Positions 8,504-16,181 of a DNA stretch of 64,000 nucleotides are shown here, in pieces. Both the position numbers and the translations under genes were made by a program. This DNA comes from Candidatus Woesearchaeota archaeon (GTDB lineage: Archaea; Nanobdellota; Nanobdellia; Woesearchaeales; GCA-2687795), in NCBI GenBank assembly GCA_002687795.1, contig NZBG01000024.1, forward strand, positions 6,905-70,904, given 5' to 3'. Every line of letters begins with the position of its first letter. The first letter of the stretch is position 1. A model generated the notes under the pieces. That model did no database searches and had not been told where the DNA came from. It saw only the letters and a program-made list of their open reading frames with translations.

Positions 8504-8720
8504 AATAGCTATACTTTGAAACCGGTGCATAAGTCATTGAAATCAGCGAAGCAACAAACATCAATGTGAACACAAAGCAGAATGCAAATCCCCATGCTTT
8601 ACTAATATCATAAATCCAGAATGCAGACAGAAGAAAACCTATTATGCTTGTTATCATAAATCCCCCGGTTAGAGGAGTAATTATTCGTTTTGAAACATGT
8701 TTTTTACCCTTTAATTTCAT
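8496..8720 (-). CDS. Small two-helix membrane protein, unknown
   Basis: A 74-residue protein with a basic N-terminus (MKLKGKKHVSKR) followed by two hydrophobic helices separated by a short polar turn (WIYDISKAW). The ATG at 8720 is preferred because GAGGTG lies 6 bases upstream; the GTG at 8729 is part of that site. No family is recognised. The arrangement suggests an inner-membrane protein with a positive cytoplasmic start. It is the last gene before the decarboxylase/DHS pair but is separated from it by divergent or independent signals. Confidence 0.55.
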   Translation of the reverse strand: MKLKGKKHVSKRIITPLTGGFMITSIIGFLLSAFWIYDISKAWGFAFCFVFTLMFVASLISMTYAPVSKYSYFK

Positions 8721-8775
8721 AATGAACACCTCTTTTTTGCAGATAAGAAACTTTATTGTTTATAAATCTTTGTTC

Positions 8776-9810
8776 TTATTCTACAACCTCAATCTTCAGC
8801 TTCTCCAAATCGCAGAAATCAGAAGCAAAATTATAAGCGCCTGCATTAAGGAAAACCAACTTATCACCAACTTTAGGTTCTTTTAGATAAACCCTATACC
8901 TGAACATATCCATTGAGCATGGTGTAATCCCTTTAATAACATAAGGCTTGCCCTCACCTTTAGGAAGCTCACCCTCAACAACCAATTTAACAGGAACGAT
9001 TAACGCATCTAGGTCAGTATTATAAACAGAAGCATTCACTGTTATATTATTCTCATAGATTCCTTTAATATATGTGATAAGCTTAACTGCCGGCGCGGCA
9101 ATAAACCTGCCAGGCTCAATAATCATCTGGATATTATTTTCTTTTAACCAATCCCTGAACTCTTTAATCTTGTCAAATATTGTTTTGATTACATCTTCAT
9201 TAGTATTAGCATAAACTGAAGGCAGCCCACCTCCAATATTAACAAAATCAAGCAAGCCCCATACATCCTCTTCAATAATGTTCGATAACTCCTGTTTAAG
9301 GTTCCATTCCCCTATGTTCTGTGTTTTCCTATGGAAATGGATACCAAGCCTTTCAATATTCTTGTTATTTCTTAATTCTTTTACCTTTTTGTTGATAATT
9401 TCAGAATCCATGCCAAACACAAAATATCTTTCAGTTCTTATTGTATATTCCTTAAGCTTCATCCTCAGCAAAAGTTTGACCTTAACATTATTATTCCCTA
9501 AGAACTTTGTCAATTCATCAAGGTCAGGCAGGTTATCAACAGCAAAGAATCTTATTCCATCATCAGTGAGGCTCTTTATTTCATCCTGGTTCCAGGCCTG
9601 CGCAAGGAATATAACCCTTGATTTGTCTGAAACATGTTTCAGCTCGTTAACCAGATGGACGCTAAACATGCAACCGGTTTCTTTCCCCAGGAGCTTTGTA
9701 ACCTCCTGGTTGGTTTTAGAGCTGTATGAAACTATATCAGCAGCATCTTTAACCTTGTTATACTGTTCCAATAGCTTGCTTTTAGATAAAATGAATTTAG
9801 CTTTTTGCAT
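8776..9810 (-). CDS. PLP-dependent amino acid decarboxylase (fold type III), probably for polyamine synthesis
   Basis: A 344-residue alanine-racemase-fold decarboxylase. The PLP lysine lies in SYSSKTN near residue 33. Other family motifs are GIHFHRK, the phosphate-binding NIGGGLP, EPGRF and the C-terminal TPCSMDMF region, which supplies the Cys and Asp of the second subunit's active site, and NAGAYNF. This set matches ornithine/diaminopimelate/carboxynorspermidine decarboxylases. Its start overlaps the end of the deoxyhypusine synthase gene by 14 bases. That points to a role in making the spermidine or related amine that deoxyhypusine synthase consumes. The exact substrate cannot be read from the sequence. 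Confidence 0.8.
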   Translation of the reverse strand: MQKAKFILSKSKLLEQYNKVKDAADIVSYSSKTNQEVTKLLGKETGCMFSVHLVNELKHVSDKSRVIFLAQAWNQDEIKSLTDDGIRFFAVDNLPDLDELTKFLGNNNVKVKLLLRMKLKEYTIRTERYFVFGMDSEIINKKVKELRNNKNIERLGIHFHRKTQNIGEWNLKQELSNIIEEDVWGLLDFVNIGGGLPSVYANTNEDVIKTIFDKIKEFRDWLKENNIQMIIEPGRFIAAPAVKLITYIKGIYENNITVNASVYNTDLDALIVPVKLVVEGELPKGEGKPYVIKGITPCSMDMFRYRVYLKEPKVGDKLVFLNAGAYNFASDFCDLEKLKIEVVE

Positions 9811-10798
9811 CTTTCTTATATTCTTCTAAAGTTTTCTTCTTAATTTCCTTACTTTCCTTTGGCTTAAGCAAGCCTTCTTCATCAAGCTGTTCCAAAGCAT
9901 TAATCATAGCCAATGGAAAAGTAATAGTAACATCTCCAATAACTGTTGCAATATCGCTATCATCCTTAACCTTGCCCCATGACTTAGCTTCCTGTGTAGT
10001 AGCCCCGCTCATACTTCCTGAAGACTTATGCGCAGTAGTCATATACACAGCATAATTAGCCCCTCCATTAAGCAAAGTGCTAAGGATTGCATGATGCTTA
10101 GAAATGCTTCCACCTAGTGCAATAACACCCTTCTTCTCATCATAGCTTGTAACAAACAAAATGTTTCCAAAATCCTTAACAACATCAACAACAAAATCCT
10201 CATGCTTTTGCTGGAACAAATAAAGGTGAAACCCGAAAGCGCCATCAGTGATTGCGGGGCAGAAGATAGGAACATTGTTTTTTGCAGCCTGGTAAAGTAT
10301 AGAGCTTTCATCATTTAACATCAAGCCAATCTCCTTTAACATGTCTGATACAGTCCATCTCTTTTGTTTCTTGTAAAGCTTGCCAAGAATATCTTTTATC
10401 ATATCCTCAAAATGCATATAGCTTTCGTTCTTGACAAGGATATTGCCTATCCTGTTAATGCCTTTCTCATGTAATTCAACATCATCTGCTTCAAACCCAC
10501 CAATGCTGAACTTCTCTCCGGAGGCTTTCATTATATCCTCTTCAATGCCCCCTACTGTTGTCACAATAACATTTGCCATCCCAAGCTTTATAATCTGGGC
10601 AAAGAAGCCTCTCAAGCCAGAGGTTACCATGTTAGATGTAAAAGTAAGAAATATCTTAGCATTATCCTTCTTCATCTTAACAATAACATCAGAAGCCTTG
10701 CCCAGCTCAATGCTTTGGTAGCCAAGGTTCCTGTAATTACTAACCAGCTCCCTGACTTTCATTCCCTTTTTCCATTTAAAATCGTTGATAAGTTCCAT
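9797..10798 (-). CDS. dys: Deoxyhypusine synthase
   Basis: The enzyme transfers the aminobutyl group of spermidine to a lysine of aIF5A using NAD. The 333-residue length fits. Motifs are MVTSGLRGFFAQ near the N-terminus, the NAD-binding TTVGGIEED, CPAITDGAFGFH and the active-site segment SGATTQEAKSWGK, whose last lysine is the catalytic one. An RBS (GTGAGGT) lies 7 bases before the ATG, with a TATA-like run about 55 bases upstream. It forms an overlapping operon with a PLP decarboxylase. The target, aIF5A, is encoded 2.4 kb away on the other strand. Confidence 0.93.
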   Translation of the reverse strand: MELINDFKWKKGMKVRELVSNYRNLGYQSIELGKASDVIVKMKKDNAKIFLTFTSNMVTSGLRGFFAQIIKLGMANVIVTTVGGIEEDIMKASGEKFSIGGFEADDVELHEKGINRIGNILVKNESYMHFEDMIKDILGKLYKKQKRWTVSDMLKEIGLMLNDESSILYQAAKNNVPIFCPAITDGAFGFHLYLFQQKHEDFVVDVVKDFGNILFVTSYDEKKGVIALGGSISKHHAILSTLLNGGANYAVYMTTAHKSSGSMSGATTQEAKSWGKVKDDSDIATVIGDVTITFPLAMINALEQLDEEGLLKPKESKEIKKKTLEEYKKDAKS

Positions 10799-10968
10799 GT
10801 TAAAAACCTCACAGATGATAATATATTAACTAAAAAGATGAGAAATAGCTCTATAAAAACCTTTGATTAAAGCCTGAATAAATATAATGGTATATTGAAT
10901 TCATACTTTATAAAAACAGTCTTTGGTTTATAAAATTATTGGTAAATCACTCTAAGATATACCTAAAA

Positions 10969-11784
10969 TCACTTCAAGACCCTCTGCACTCTCTCACACT
11001 TTATTCCAACTTTTTCTAAGAGTTCAACAACTTTTTGTTTATAATGACCAAGACCTTTCCAGTCCAAGAGCACAATCTCAACCTTAGGAACAGTTCTCTC
11101 AACAGCATGTTTTAACAAATTTTCATCAAGAAATTCTAACATATATTTGGGACAGACATGCCCAACAGCATACTCTGTCCTGAGCATTATTTTGTTTGCA
11201 GCCTGATTATAATGGCTTCCTCCTATAACAAAACAGGATTTTCCTTCTTTGATATCTTTGCTTAAAACATCCATAATAGTTTTAGCGATTATGTTGCCTG
11301 AATCCTTATTCTCCCATTCCTCTAAAGAAGAGCCAATCTCGATAAAGAAGCATGGCTTGTTTAGGAAAGGGCCATGATGGGTGCATTCCATTGTGATTTC
11401 ATGCTCAGTGTCTTTAGCATTTTGGTTTAGTCTAACAAAGGCCTCCTTCAGAAAAAGAGCTGGCGCAACACAAAGCTCCTTATCCTTGCCGCCAGCTTCA
11501 GCCTTGCTCCAGTTCCCGGGCGCATGGCAGCTTAAAGAGCTAACGCCTTTAGCGCTCTGATGCTTTGTTGCGAACACAAATAAATCTGCTACAATCTCCT
11601 TATCAATATTCTCATAGTGAATAGATTCCTTCTTTGCTATGTAAAGCTGGATGTTATTCAATTGGTAAACATTGCTATCATCAAACTTCTCATCCAACTC
11701 CTTAAAGCCAAACAAATTAACCAGGGAATCTTTAATGTTCAACCCAGCAGGATCTTTCTCTGAAACAATGATCGCAAACTTCAT
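10969..11784 (-). CDS. dtdA: D-aminoacyl-tRNA deacylase (DTD2/GEK1 family)
   Basis: A proofreading hydrolase that removes D-amino acids from tRNA. The 271-residue protein shows the family's conserved FATKHQSAKGV, SLSCHAPGNW, ECTHHGP, IGGSHYNQ and AVGHVCPKYM blocks. The histidines in these blocks form the predicted metal site. The ATG at 11784 begins MKFAIIVSEKDPAGLNI, the usual N-terminus. It is a single gene with a TATA-like run on the minus strand near 11808-11817. The assignment is strong. Confidence 0.92.
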   Translation of the reverse strand: MKFAIIVSEKDPAGLNIKDSLVNLFGFKELDEKFDDSNVYQLNNIQLYIAKKESIHYENIDKEIVADLFVFATKHQSAKGVSSLSCHAPGNWSKAEAGGKDKELCVAPALFLKEAFVRLNQNAKDTEHEITMECTHHGPFLNKPCFFIEIGSSLEEWENKDSGNIIAKTIMDVLSKDIKEGKSCFVIGGSHYNQAANKIMLRTEYAVGHVCPKYMLEFLDENLLKHAVERTVPKVEIVLLDWKGLGHYKQKVVELLEKVGIKCERVQRVLK

Positions 11785-11875
11785 AAGTATAGTAAAATAA
11801 GCTGGTTAATAAAAATTGTGTTATTATGATTTCTTAGACGCCATATTTAAATATGATGATTGGTTTTTCTATGTT

Positions 11876-12463
11876 ATGTTAAAGCAATTAGGGCTTTTTG
11901 AAGATTTAGAGATGTCTGTGGAAGAAACGCCTAAGTTGAACATTAAAAGAAATTATGGCATGCTGATGGAAGATTTGAATATGTTCAGTTATTGGGAATT
12001 GATGCGCATATATTTTGGTTATCATAATATCTCCTTGCCTCATGAGATGATGTTAAGCTCAGATAGTCCTGAGATATTGGTTATCATGCAGGCAGCGGCT
12101 ATGGTAAAGAAAAAGCATGGGCTTTTTCAGATTCTTAAGAATATGCCTATTGAGGATATAGTTTCCGGGATGAATGATATTATATACGGAAAATCAGCAG
12201 GTGCAGGAATATATAAACGTGCGGGCCACACACCCCATCTTGATAGGAGGATAAGCCAGAGAAAAAGATTATTATCTCTTGATAGAGAGGTTAAAGAGGC
12301 ATTCCTAAGGTCGTTTAGAAGGGATTATGTTTGTTCTTTTGAAGAAGGTTCTACTGGCAGATTCGAAGATGTTGGAACTAAAAGTAATTATAAAAAAAGT
12401 ATATTTAAGTTTATTAAGGAAATGTATAGAGAAAATACTCAAAAAAACAACATCCTAATCTAA
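11876..12463 (+). CDS. Conserved-looking hypothetical protein
   Basis: I do not recognise this protein. The ATG at 11876 gives 195 residues and lies 24 bases after a TATTTAAA box (11845-11852), so a leaderless start is likely. A TTG at 11816 in the same frame would add 20 residues but lies in the region expected for the divergent dtdA promoter. The product is helical and rich in Met/Leu in its first half. It has a central SAGAGIYKRAGHTPHLDRRISQRKR stretch, then an acidic and a basic segment. No signal peptide, membrane helix or clear catalytic motif is visible. It could be a nucleic-acid-associated protein given the basic patch. Confidence 0.55.
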   Translation: MLKQLGLFEDLEMSVEETPKLNIKRNYGMLMEDLNMFSYWELMRIYFGYHNISLPHEMMLSSDSPEILVIMQAAAMVKKKHGLFQILKNMPIEDIVSGMNDIIYGKSAGAGIYKRAGHTPHLDRRISQRKRLLSLDREVKEAFLRSFRRDYVCSFEEGSTGRFEDVGTKSNYKKSIFKFIKEMYRENTQKNNILI

Positions 12464-12504
12464 TCCAGGATAATTTTATAAACTCATAATTCTTCCCTAA
12501 AACA

Positions 12505-13203
12505 ATGAATAATCTTCTTGACATCTATAACAAACTCTATAAGAAGTTTGACTCTCAGGGCTGGTGGCCCACAACCAAAGAAGGAAGCATCAAACCTTCT
12601 TACCATAACAAAGAGCCGTTAACAGAAACCCAAAGGCTTGAGATATGTTTTGGGGCGATCCTTACACAGAACACCAACTGGAAGAATGTGGAGAAAGCCA
12701 TAATTAATCTTAACAAAGAGAAGCTGATAGATATAAGAAAGATAAACAAAATAAACCAGGAAAAACTGGCTGGCTTAATAAAAAGCGCGGGCTACTTCAA
12801 CCAGAAAGCAATTAAGCTGAAGATATTCTGTGCACACCTTTTAGAAAACTATAAAGGAAGCTTTAATCTGTTATTCAGCAAAAAAATAAAAGAATTAAGA
12901 GAGGAGCTCTTATCAATAAAAGGCATAGGTCCTGAGACAGCTGACTCGATAATCCTTTATGCGGCAGAGAAACCAATATTTGTGATAGATGCCTATACAA
13001 AGAGAATCATGTCCCGGCTTGGGTATTACAATGAAAAGACGGGTTATGATGAATTACAGAATTTGTTTATGAAAAACCTGCCAAAGGATGCTAAGTTGTT
13101 TAATGAATATCATGCATTACTGATAGAGTTTGGAAAGCAATATTGCAAGAAGAAAACGAATTGTAATAATTGTTTTATAACTGCATTATGCAAATGTAAT
13201 TAA
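12505..13203 (+). CDS. HhH-GPD DNA glycosylase with an Fe-S cluster (endonuclease III-like, MagIII-like)
   Basis: A 232-residue base-excision repair glycosylase. The N-terminal GWWPT and GAILTQNTNWKNVEKAI blocks are typical of the MagIII-like branch (3-methyladenine glycosylases) rather than classical Nth. The helix-hairpin-helix LLSIKGIGPETADSI is followed by the catalytic aspartate in VIDAYTKRIM. Glu replaces the Nth lysine in the hairpin, which suggests a monofunctional glycosylase without lyase activity. Four C-terminal cysteines (C-x5-C-x2-C-x5-C) bind 4Fe-4S. It is leaderless, with a TATA box near 12474-12481. The substrate is inferred from subfamily resemblance only. Confidence 0.82.
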   Translation: MNNLLDIYNKLYKKFDSQGWWPTTKEGSIKPSYHNKEPLTETQRLEICFGAILTQNTNWKNVEKAIINLNKEKLIDIRKINKINQEKLAGLIKSAGYFNQKAIKLKIFCAHLLENYKGSFNLLFSKKIKELREELLSIKGIGPETADSIILYAAEKPIFVIDAYTKRIMSRLGYYNEKTGYDELQNLFMKNLPKDAKLFNEYHALLIEFGKQYCKKKTNCNNCFITALCKCN

Positions 13204-13213
13204 AAACATAATC

Positions 13214-13221
13214 TTTATAAA
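13214..13221 (+). promoter_or_regulatory. TATA box for the aIF5A gene
   Basis: TTTATAAA ends 22 bases before the ATG at 13244, so the transcript is probably leaderless. This supports ATG 13244 over the in-frame upstream start at 13235. Confidence 0.65.
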
Positions 13222-13243
13222 TAATCCTCCCCTTTTGATTCCC

Positions 13244-13639
13244 ATGGCAACAAAGAAGGCTTCGGTTGGCTCATTACAGAAGGGTTCTTATATTATTATA
13301 GATGGTCATGCATGCAGGGTAGCAGATACCCAGACTTCAAGACCAGGAAAGCATGGGCATGCAAAAGTGAGAATGAGCGCAGTGGGCTTGATAGATGAAA
13401 AGAAGAGAATAATAGTTATGCCAGGCCATGATCAAGTTGATGTTCCAATCGTAGAGAAAAAGATTGCCCAGGTGTTATCTGTCCAGGGAGATACAGCAAG
13501 CGTTATGGACACACAAAGCTATGAAACCTTTGATTTAAAAGTGCCTGATGATTTAAAGGATAGTTGTGTAGAGGGAATCAAAGTTTTATACTGGGATATT
13601 TTAGGCGAGAAGGTAATGAAACAGACAAGAGCAGAATAA
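13244..13639 (+). CDS. eif5A: Translation factor aIF5A
   Basis: It rescues stalled ribosomes at polyproline and related sequences and is the archaeal EF-P. The 131-residue protein starts MATKKASVGSL. It contains the hypusination loop TSRPGKHGHAK, whose central lysine is modified by the deoxyhypusine synthase encoded at 9797-10798, and a C-terminal OB fold. The gene is leaderless. It is followed 26 bases later by eL40 with its own RBS, so the two are probably co-transcribed. Confidence 0.95.
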   Translation: MATKKASVGSLQKGSYIIIDGHACRVADTQTSRPGKHGHAKVRMSAVGLIDEKKRIIVMPGHDQVDVPIVEKKIAQVLSVQGDTASVMDTQSYETFDLKVPDDLKDSCVEGIKVLYWDILGEKVMKQTRAE

Positions 13640-13650
13640 TACATACTAAT

Positions 13651-13658
13651 AGGAGGTT
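13651..13658 (+). promoter_or_regulatory. Ribosome binding site that fixes the eL40 start
   Basis: AGGAGGTT ends 7 bases before the ATG at 13666. The longer open frame beginning at 13564 lies inside the aIF5A gene and is not the start. Confidence 0.75.
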
Positions 13659-13665
13659 AGAAGAT

Positions 13666-13824
13666 ATGGCAAAGTTTCCAGAGGCTCAGGCAAGAATATT
13701 TAAGAACAAGTTTGTATGCAGGAAGTGTAAGACTGTTATAAGAACTTCTAATACGCTTGTTTTACAGGGTAAGGTTAAATGCAAGAAGTGCCATGGCAAG
13801 GCATTAAGGCCTCTTAAAAAATAA
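13666..13824 (+). CDS. rpl40e: Ribosomal protein eL40
   Basis: A 52-residue zinc-ribbon protein of the large ribosomal subunit. It starts MAKFPEAQARIF and holds the paired cysteine motifs CRKCKT and CKKCHG. Length, basic character and start match archaeal L40e without the ubiquitin fusion of eukaryotes. It lies between aIF5A and the site-2 protease gene, which begins 2 bases after its stop. Confidence 0.93.
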   Translation: MAKFPEAQARIFKNKFVCRKCKTVIRTSNTLVLQGKVKCKKCHGKALRPLKK

Positions 13825-13826
13825 AA

Positions 13827-15014
13827 ATGGATATACAATCAATCTTTGCTGTGCTTTTTATAATTTTTCTTAGCTTGTTTATTCTTGTAAAAAGGAAGAA
13901 GATGCAGTTCCAGAAGATTCTTACGCCTTTTATATACTTTGCAATGTATAAAACAAAGCTGGGGCTGAAGCTCATGGATTCCATTGCAAAGAAATTCTCT
14001 AAGCCATTAAAGTATATAGGATATCTTGGTATAATGGTTGGTTTTATTGGGATTGGCTTTCTGGGCTGGTCTCTGGTGAGCAATATACACAACCTTCTTA
14101 CATTGCCCTCTGCGCCTGCGGGGGTTGGCATTATACAGCCTTTCAAGGCTGGTGTAAAAGGCACGGTTTATGTGCCCTTCTTTTACTTTATAATCTCTAT
14201 ATTTGTGCTGGCGATTGTGCATGAGTTTTCCCATGGCATAATGGCAAGGCTTCATGGTATTGAGATAAAGTCAAGCGGGTTTGCGTTCTTAGGGGTATTA
14301 GTTCCTATAATACCCGCTGCCTTTGTGGAGCCTGATGAGGAAAAGCTGAAAGAGAAGGATAGGAAGGCTCAGCTTTCCATATTTGCTGCAGGGCCGTTTG
14401 CTAATATATTATTGGCATTTGTTGTTTTATTGTTTTCCTGGGCTATAGCAGCGCCTATTGCAAACTCTGTTACAGAGTTTGATGGGGTTTTGATAACCGG
14501 ATTAATGGAAGGAGAAGAATATCCTGCTGAGCAGGCAGGCATATCAGAAGGCGAAGTTATAACCAATGTTAATGATATGCCTATAACCACTGTTGCAGAT
14601 CTAAGCAAGGCATTGGAAGGAAAATCTCCTGGAGAGACAGTTTCTCTTGCAACAAACAAGACAGGATATTCTCTTACCTTAGCTCCAGACCCAAAGAATG
14701 AAAGCAAACCTTATCTTGGGGTGTATATCCGGGATAATATAAAGATAAAGGAATCTTTCATACAAAAGTATGGGAGCATAACCCCAAAAGTTTTATTCTG
14801 GTTCTTTGGCCTGCTTTCATGGCTTTTCATACTAAACCTTGGCATAGGAATCTTTAATCTTATCCCAATAGGCCCAATAGATGGAGGCAGGATGATGCAT
14901 GTAACTCTTGAGAAATTCTTTGAGAAGGAAAAAGCAAAGAAGATATGGAAGAGTATTAGCTTCTTATTCCTGATGCTTGTTATAACTAATTTTGTGATAG
15001 TTTTTATTAAGTAA
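13827..15014 (+). CDS. Site-2-type intramembrane metalloprotease with a PDZ domain (M50 family)
   Basis: A 395-residue integral membrane protein. Several N-terminal helices precede the zinc motif HEFSHG (near residue 132). A PDZ-like domain spans about residues 215-300 (EQAGISEGEVITNVND). The second M50 signature NLIPIGPIDGGRM lies near residue 350, with Asp as third zinc ligand. Such proteases cut membrane-bound regulators or leftover signal peptides. It immediately follows eL40, with 2 bases between them, and is probably in the same transcript. No obvious anti-sigma-like substrate exists in archaea, so the target is unknown. Confidence 0.88.
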   Translation: MDIQSIFAVLFIIFLSLFILVKRKKMQFQKILTPFIYFAMYKTKLGLKLMDSIAKKFSKPLKYIGYLGIMVGFIGIGFLGWSLVSNIHNLLTLPSAPAGVGIIQPFKAGVKGTVYVPFFYFIISIFVLAIVHEFSHGIMARLHGIEIKSSGFAFLGVLVPIIPAAFVEPDEEKLKEKDRKAQLSIFAAGPFANILLAFVVLLFSWAIAAPIANSVTEFDGVLITGLMEGEEYPAEQAGISEGEVITNVNDMPITTVADLSKALEGKSPGETVSLATNKTGYSLTLAPDPKNESKPYLGVYIRDNIKIKESFIQKYGSITPKVLFWFFGLLSWLFILNLGIGIFNLIPIGPIDGGRMMHVTLEKFFEKEKAKKIWKSISFLFLMLVITNFVIVFIK

Positions 15015-15015
15015 A

Positions 15016-15462
15016 TTAAACCTTACTTATAGCTTTATCAATAACAGAAAGATCTTTAATCTTTGATGAAGATATCTTATCCTTGATTTCCGCTATTCTT
15101 TCAATATCTTCAATAATAAAATCAGAAAAGGAATCAATAAAAGGATGTTTCCAGTCTTTAACCAGGTTTCCTTCAAAACTAATATTAGACCTTCTATGGT
15201 GGCTATCTTTAGGAAGCACAACAATAACAGGCTTCTTAAAATATTTTGCAACAACTATCTCCTGTGAAGTTCCTGTTCCTAACTTTTCTTCAGCATTAAT
15301 AACAACTAAATCAGATTCTTTTATTCCTTTACAATCTTTTCCGAATACAACTATAGAAGCGCTTCTATCTGAGACAAGTTCAAGAGGGTTAATAAAATCA
15401 GCATCAAAATGTTTCTTCAGAACTTCTATATACCTTTCTCTCCAGTGATCATACTTGGGCTA
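15016..15462 (-). pseudogene. Nucleoside 2-deoxyribosyltransferase-like gene lacking its N-terminus
   Basis: An open frame of about 148 codons with no acceptable start. Its first readable codons (PKYDHWRERYIEVLKKHF) correspond to helix 1 of this family. The nucleoside-binding N-terminal strand (usually KIYLAGP-like) is missing, and a TAG lies directly upstream. The rest is well preserved: SDLVVINAEEKLGTGTSQEIVVAKYF contains the catalytic glutamate (E of SQE), followed by KKPVIVVLP. An internal ATG (residue 1 of MLPKDS, at 15219) would yield only a 67-residue fragment. Enzymes of this family cut or exchange deoxynucleoside bases. The gene abuts a second 5'-truncated gene on the opposite strand. 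Confidence 0.7.
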
Positions 15463-15464
15463 AA

Positions 15465-16181
15465 AAGTTAGAGATTAATAAGAAATTTATTACAAATATC
15501 TCAAAAAAGCCTAAAAGTAAGATATATCATAAAATAGTTATTGAAGCTGCTATTAATCGGAGTATACTAAAACTAATCTTTGATTTACTAATCCCTAAAG
15601 TAAAGGATTTATGCTTAAAAAATCAAAACTTAGCTAAAGCTTACCTAAGGGGTATTATGGCAGCTGAAGGTTTCCCGAGATATAATCACCTAACAAGTTC
15701 TAGAACAGTTCACTTAAAGATGAAACCTAAAGAAGAGATAGAATATATTAATAAATTATTCAAATTATTAAACATTAAATGTTCCATAGTGTGTTCTAAG
15801 TCTGATAATGAGTGGATTTCTTGTGTTAGTGGGCAATCAGAATTAAGAAAATTATCTGATTTTGATATTTTTAAATTAACAAAAGAAAGGAAAAATAGGT
15901 TCAATGAAATGATTATAAGTTACAAAAGAGAACAAACTAAGATAGGAGAAGTAACTGAATTTTATCTAACTAAATTAAAGGATTTTCAAGAAGAAGCAAC
16001 TGCACCGAAATTAGCCAGGTTTATTAGGAGGGGTAGAACAAGAACAATAAATGTATTAAGAGGATTACAAAAAGAAGGACTGATAGAAGGAAAGAGAATA
16101 AGAAAAACCGGTAGACCTTTTGTTTTTGAAATTACAGAAAAAGGCAATAAATTACTTGATAATTTTTCCAAGGGCCTCTAA
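15465..16181 (+). pseudogene. LAGLIDADG-type homing endonuclease remnant with a C-terminal winged helix
   Basis: The open frame extends upstream of the first ATG (15657) to about 15465 without any start codon, so the 5' part is missing. The segment NLAKAYLRGIMAAEG around 15625-15670 is a LAGLIDADG helix, and the ATG at 15657 falls inside it. A second half continues to about residue 120 of the ATG-based product. A winged-helix domain follows (LARFIRRGRTRTINVLRGLQKEGLIEG). Free-standing LAGLIDADG proteins with wHTH tails occur in archaea. The last 30 bases overlap the 3' end of the convergent glycyl-tRNA synthetase gene. It is probably inactive, because at least the first LAGLIDADG repeat is lost. 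Confidence 0.6.
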
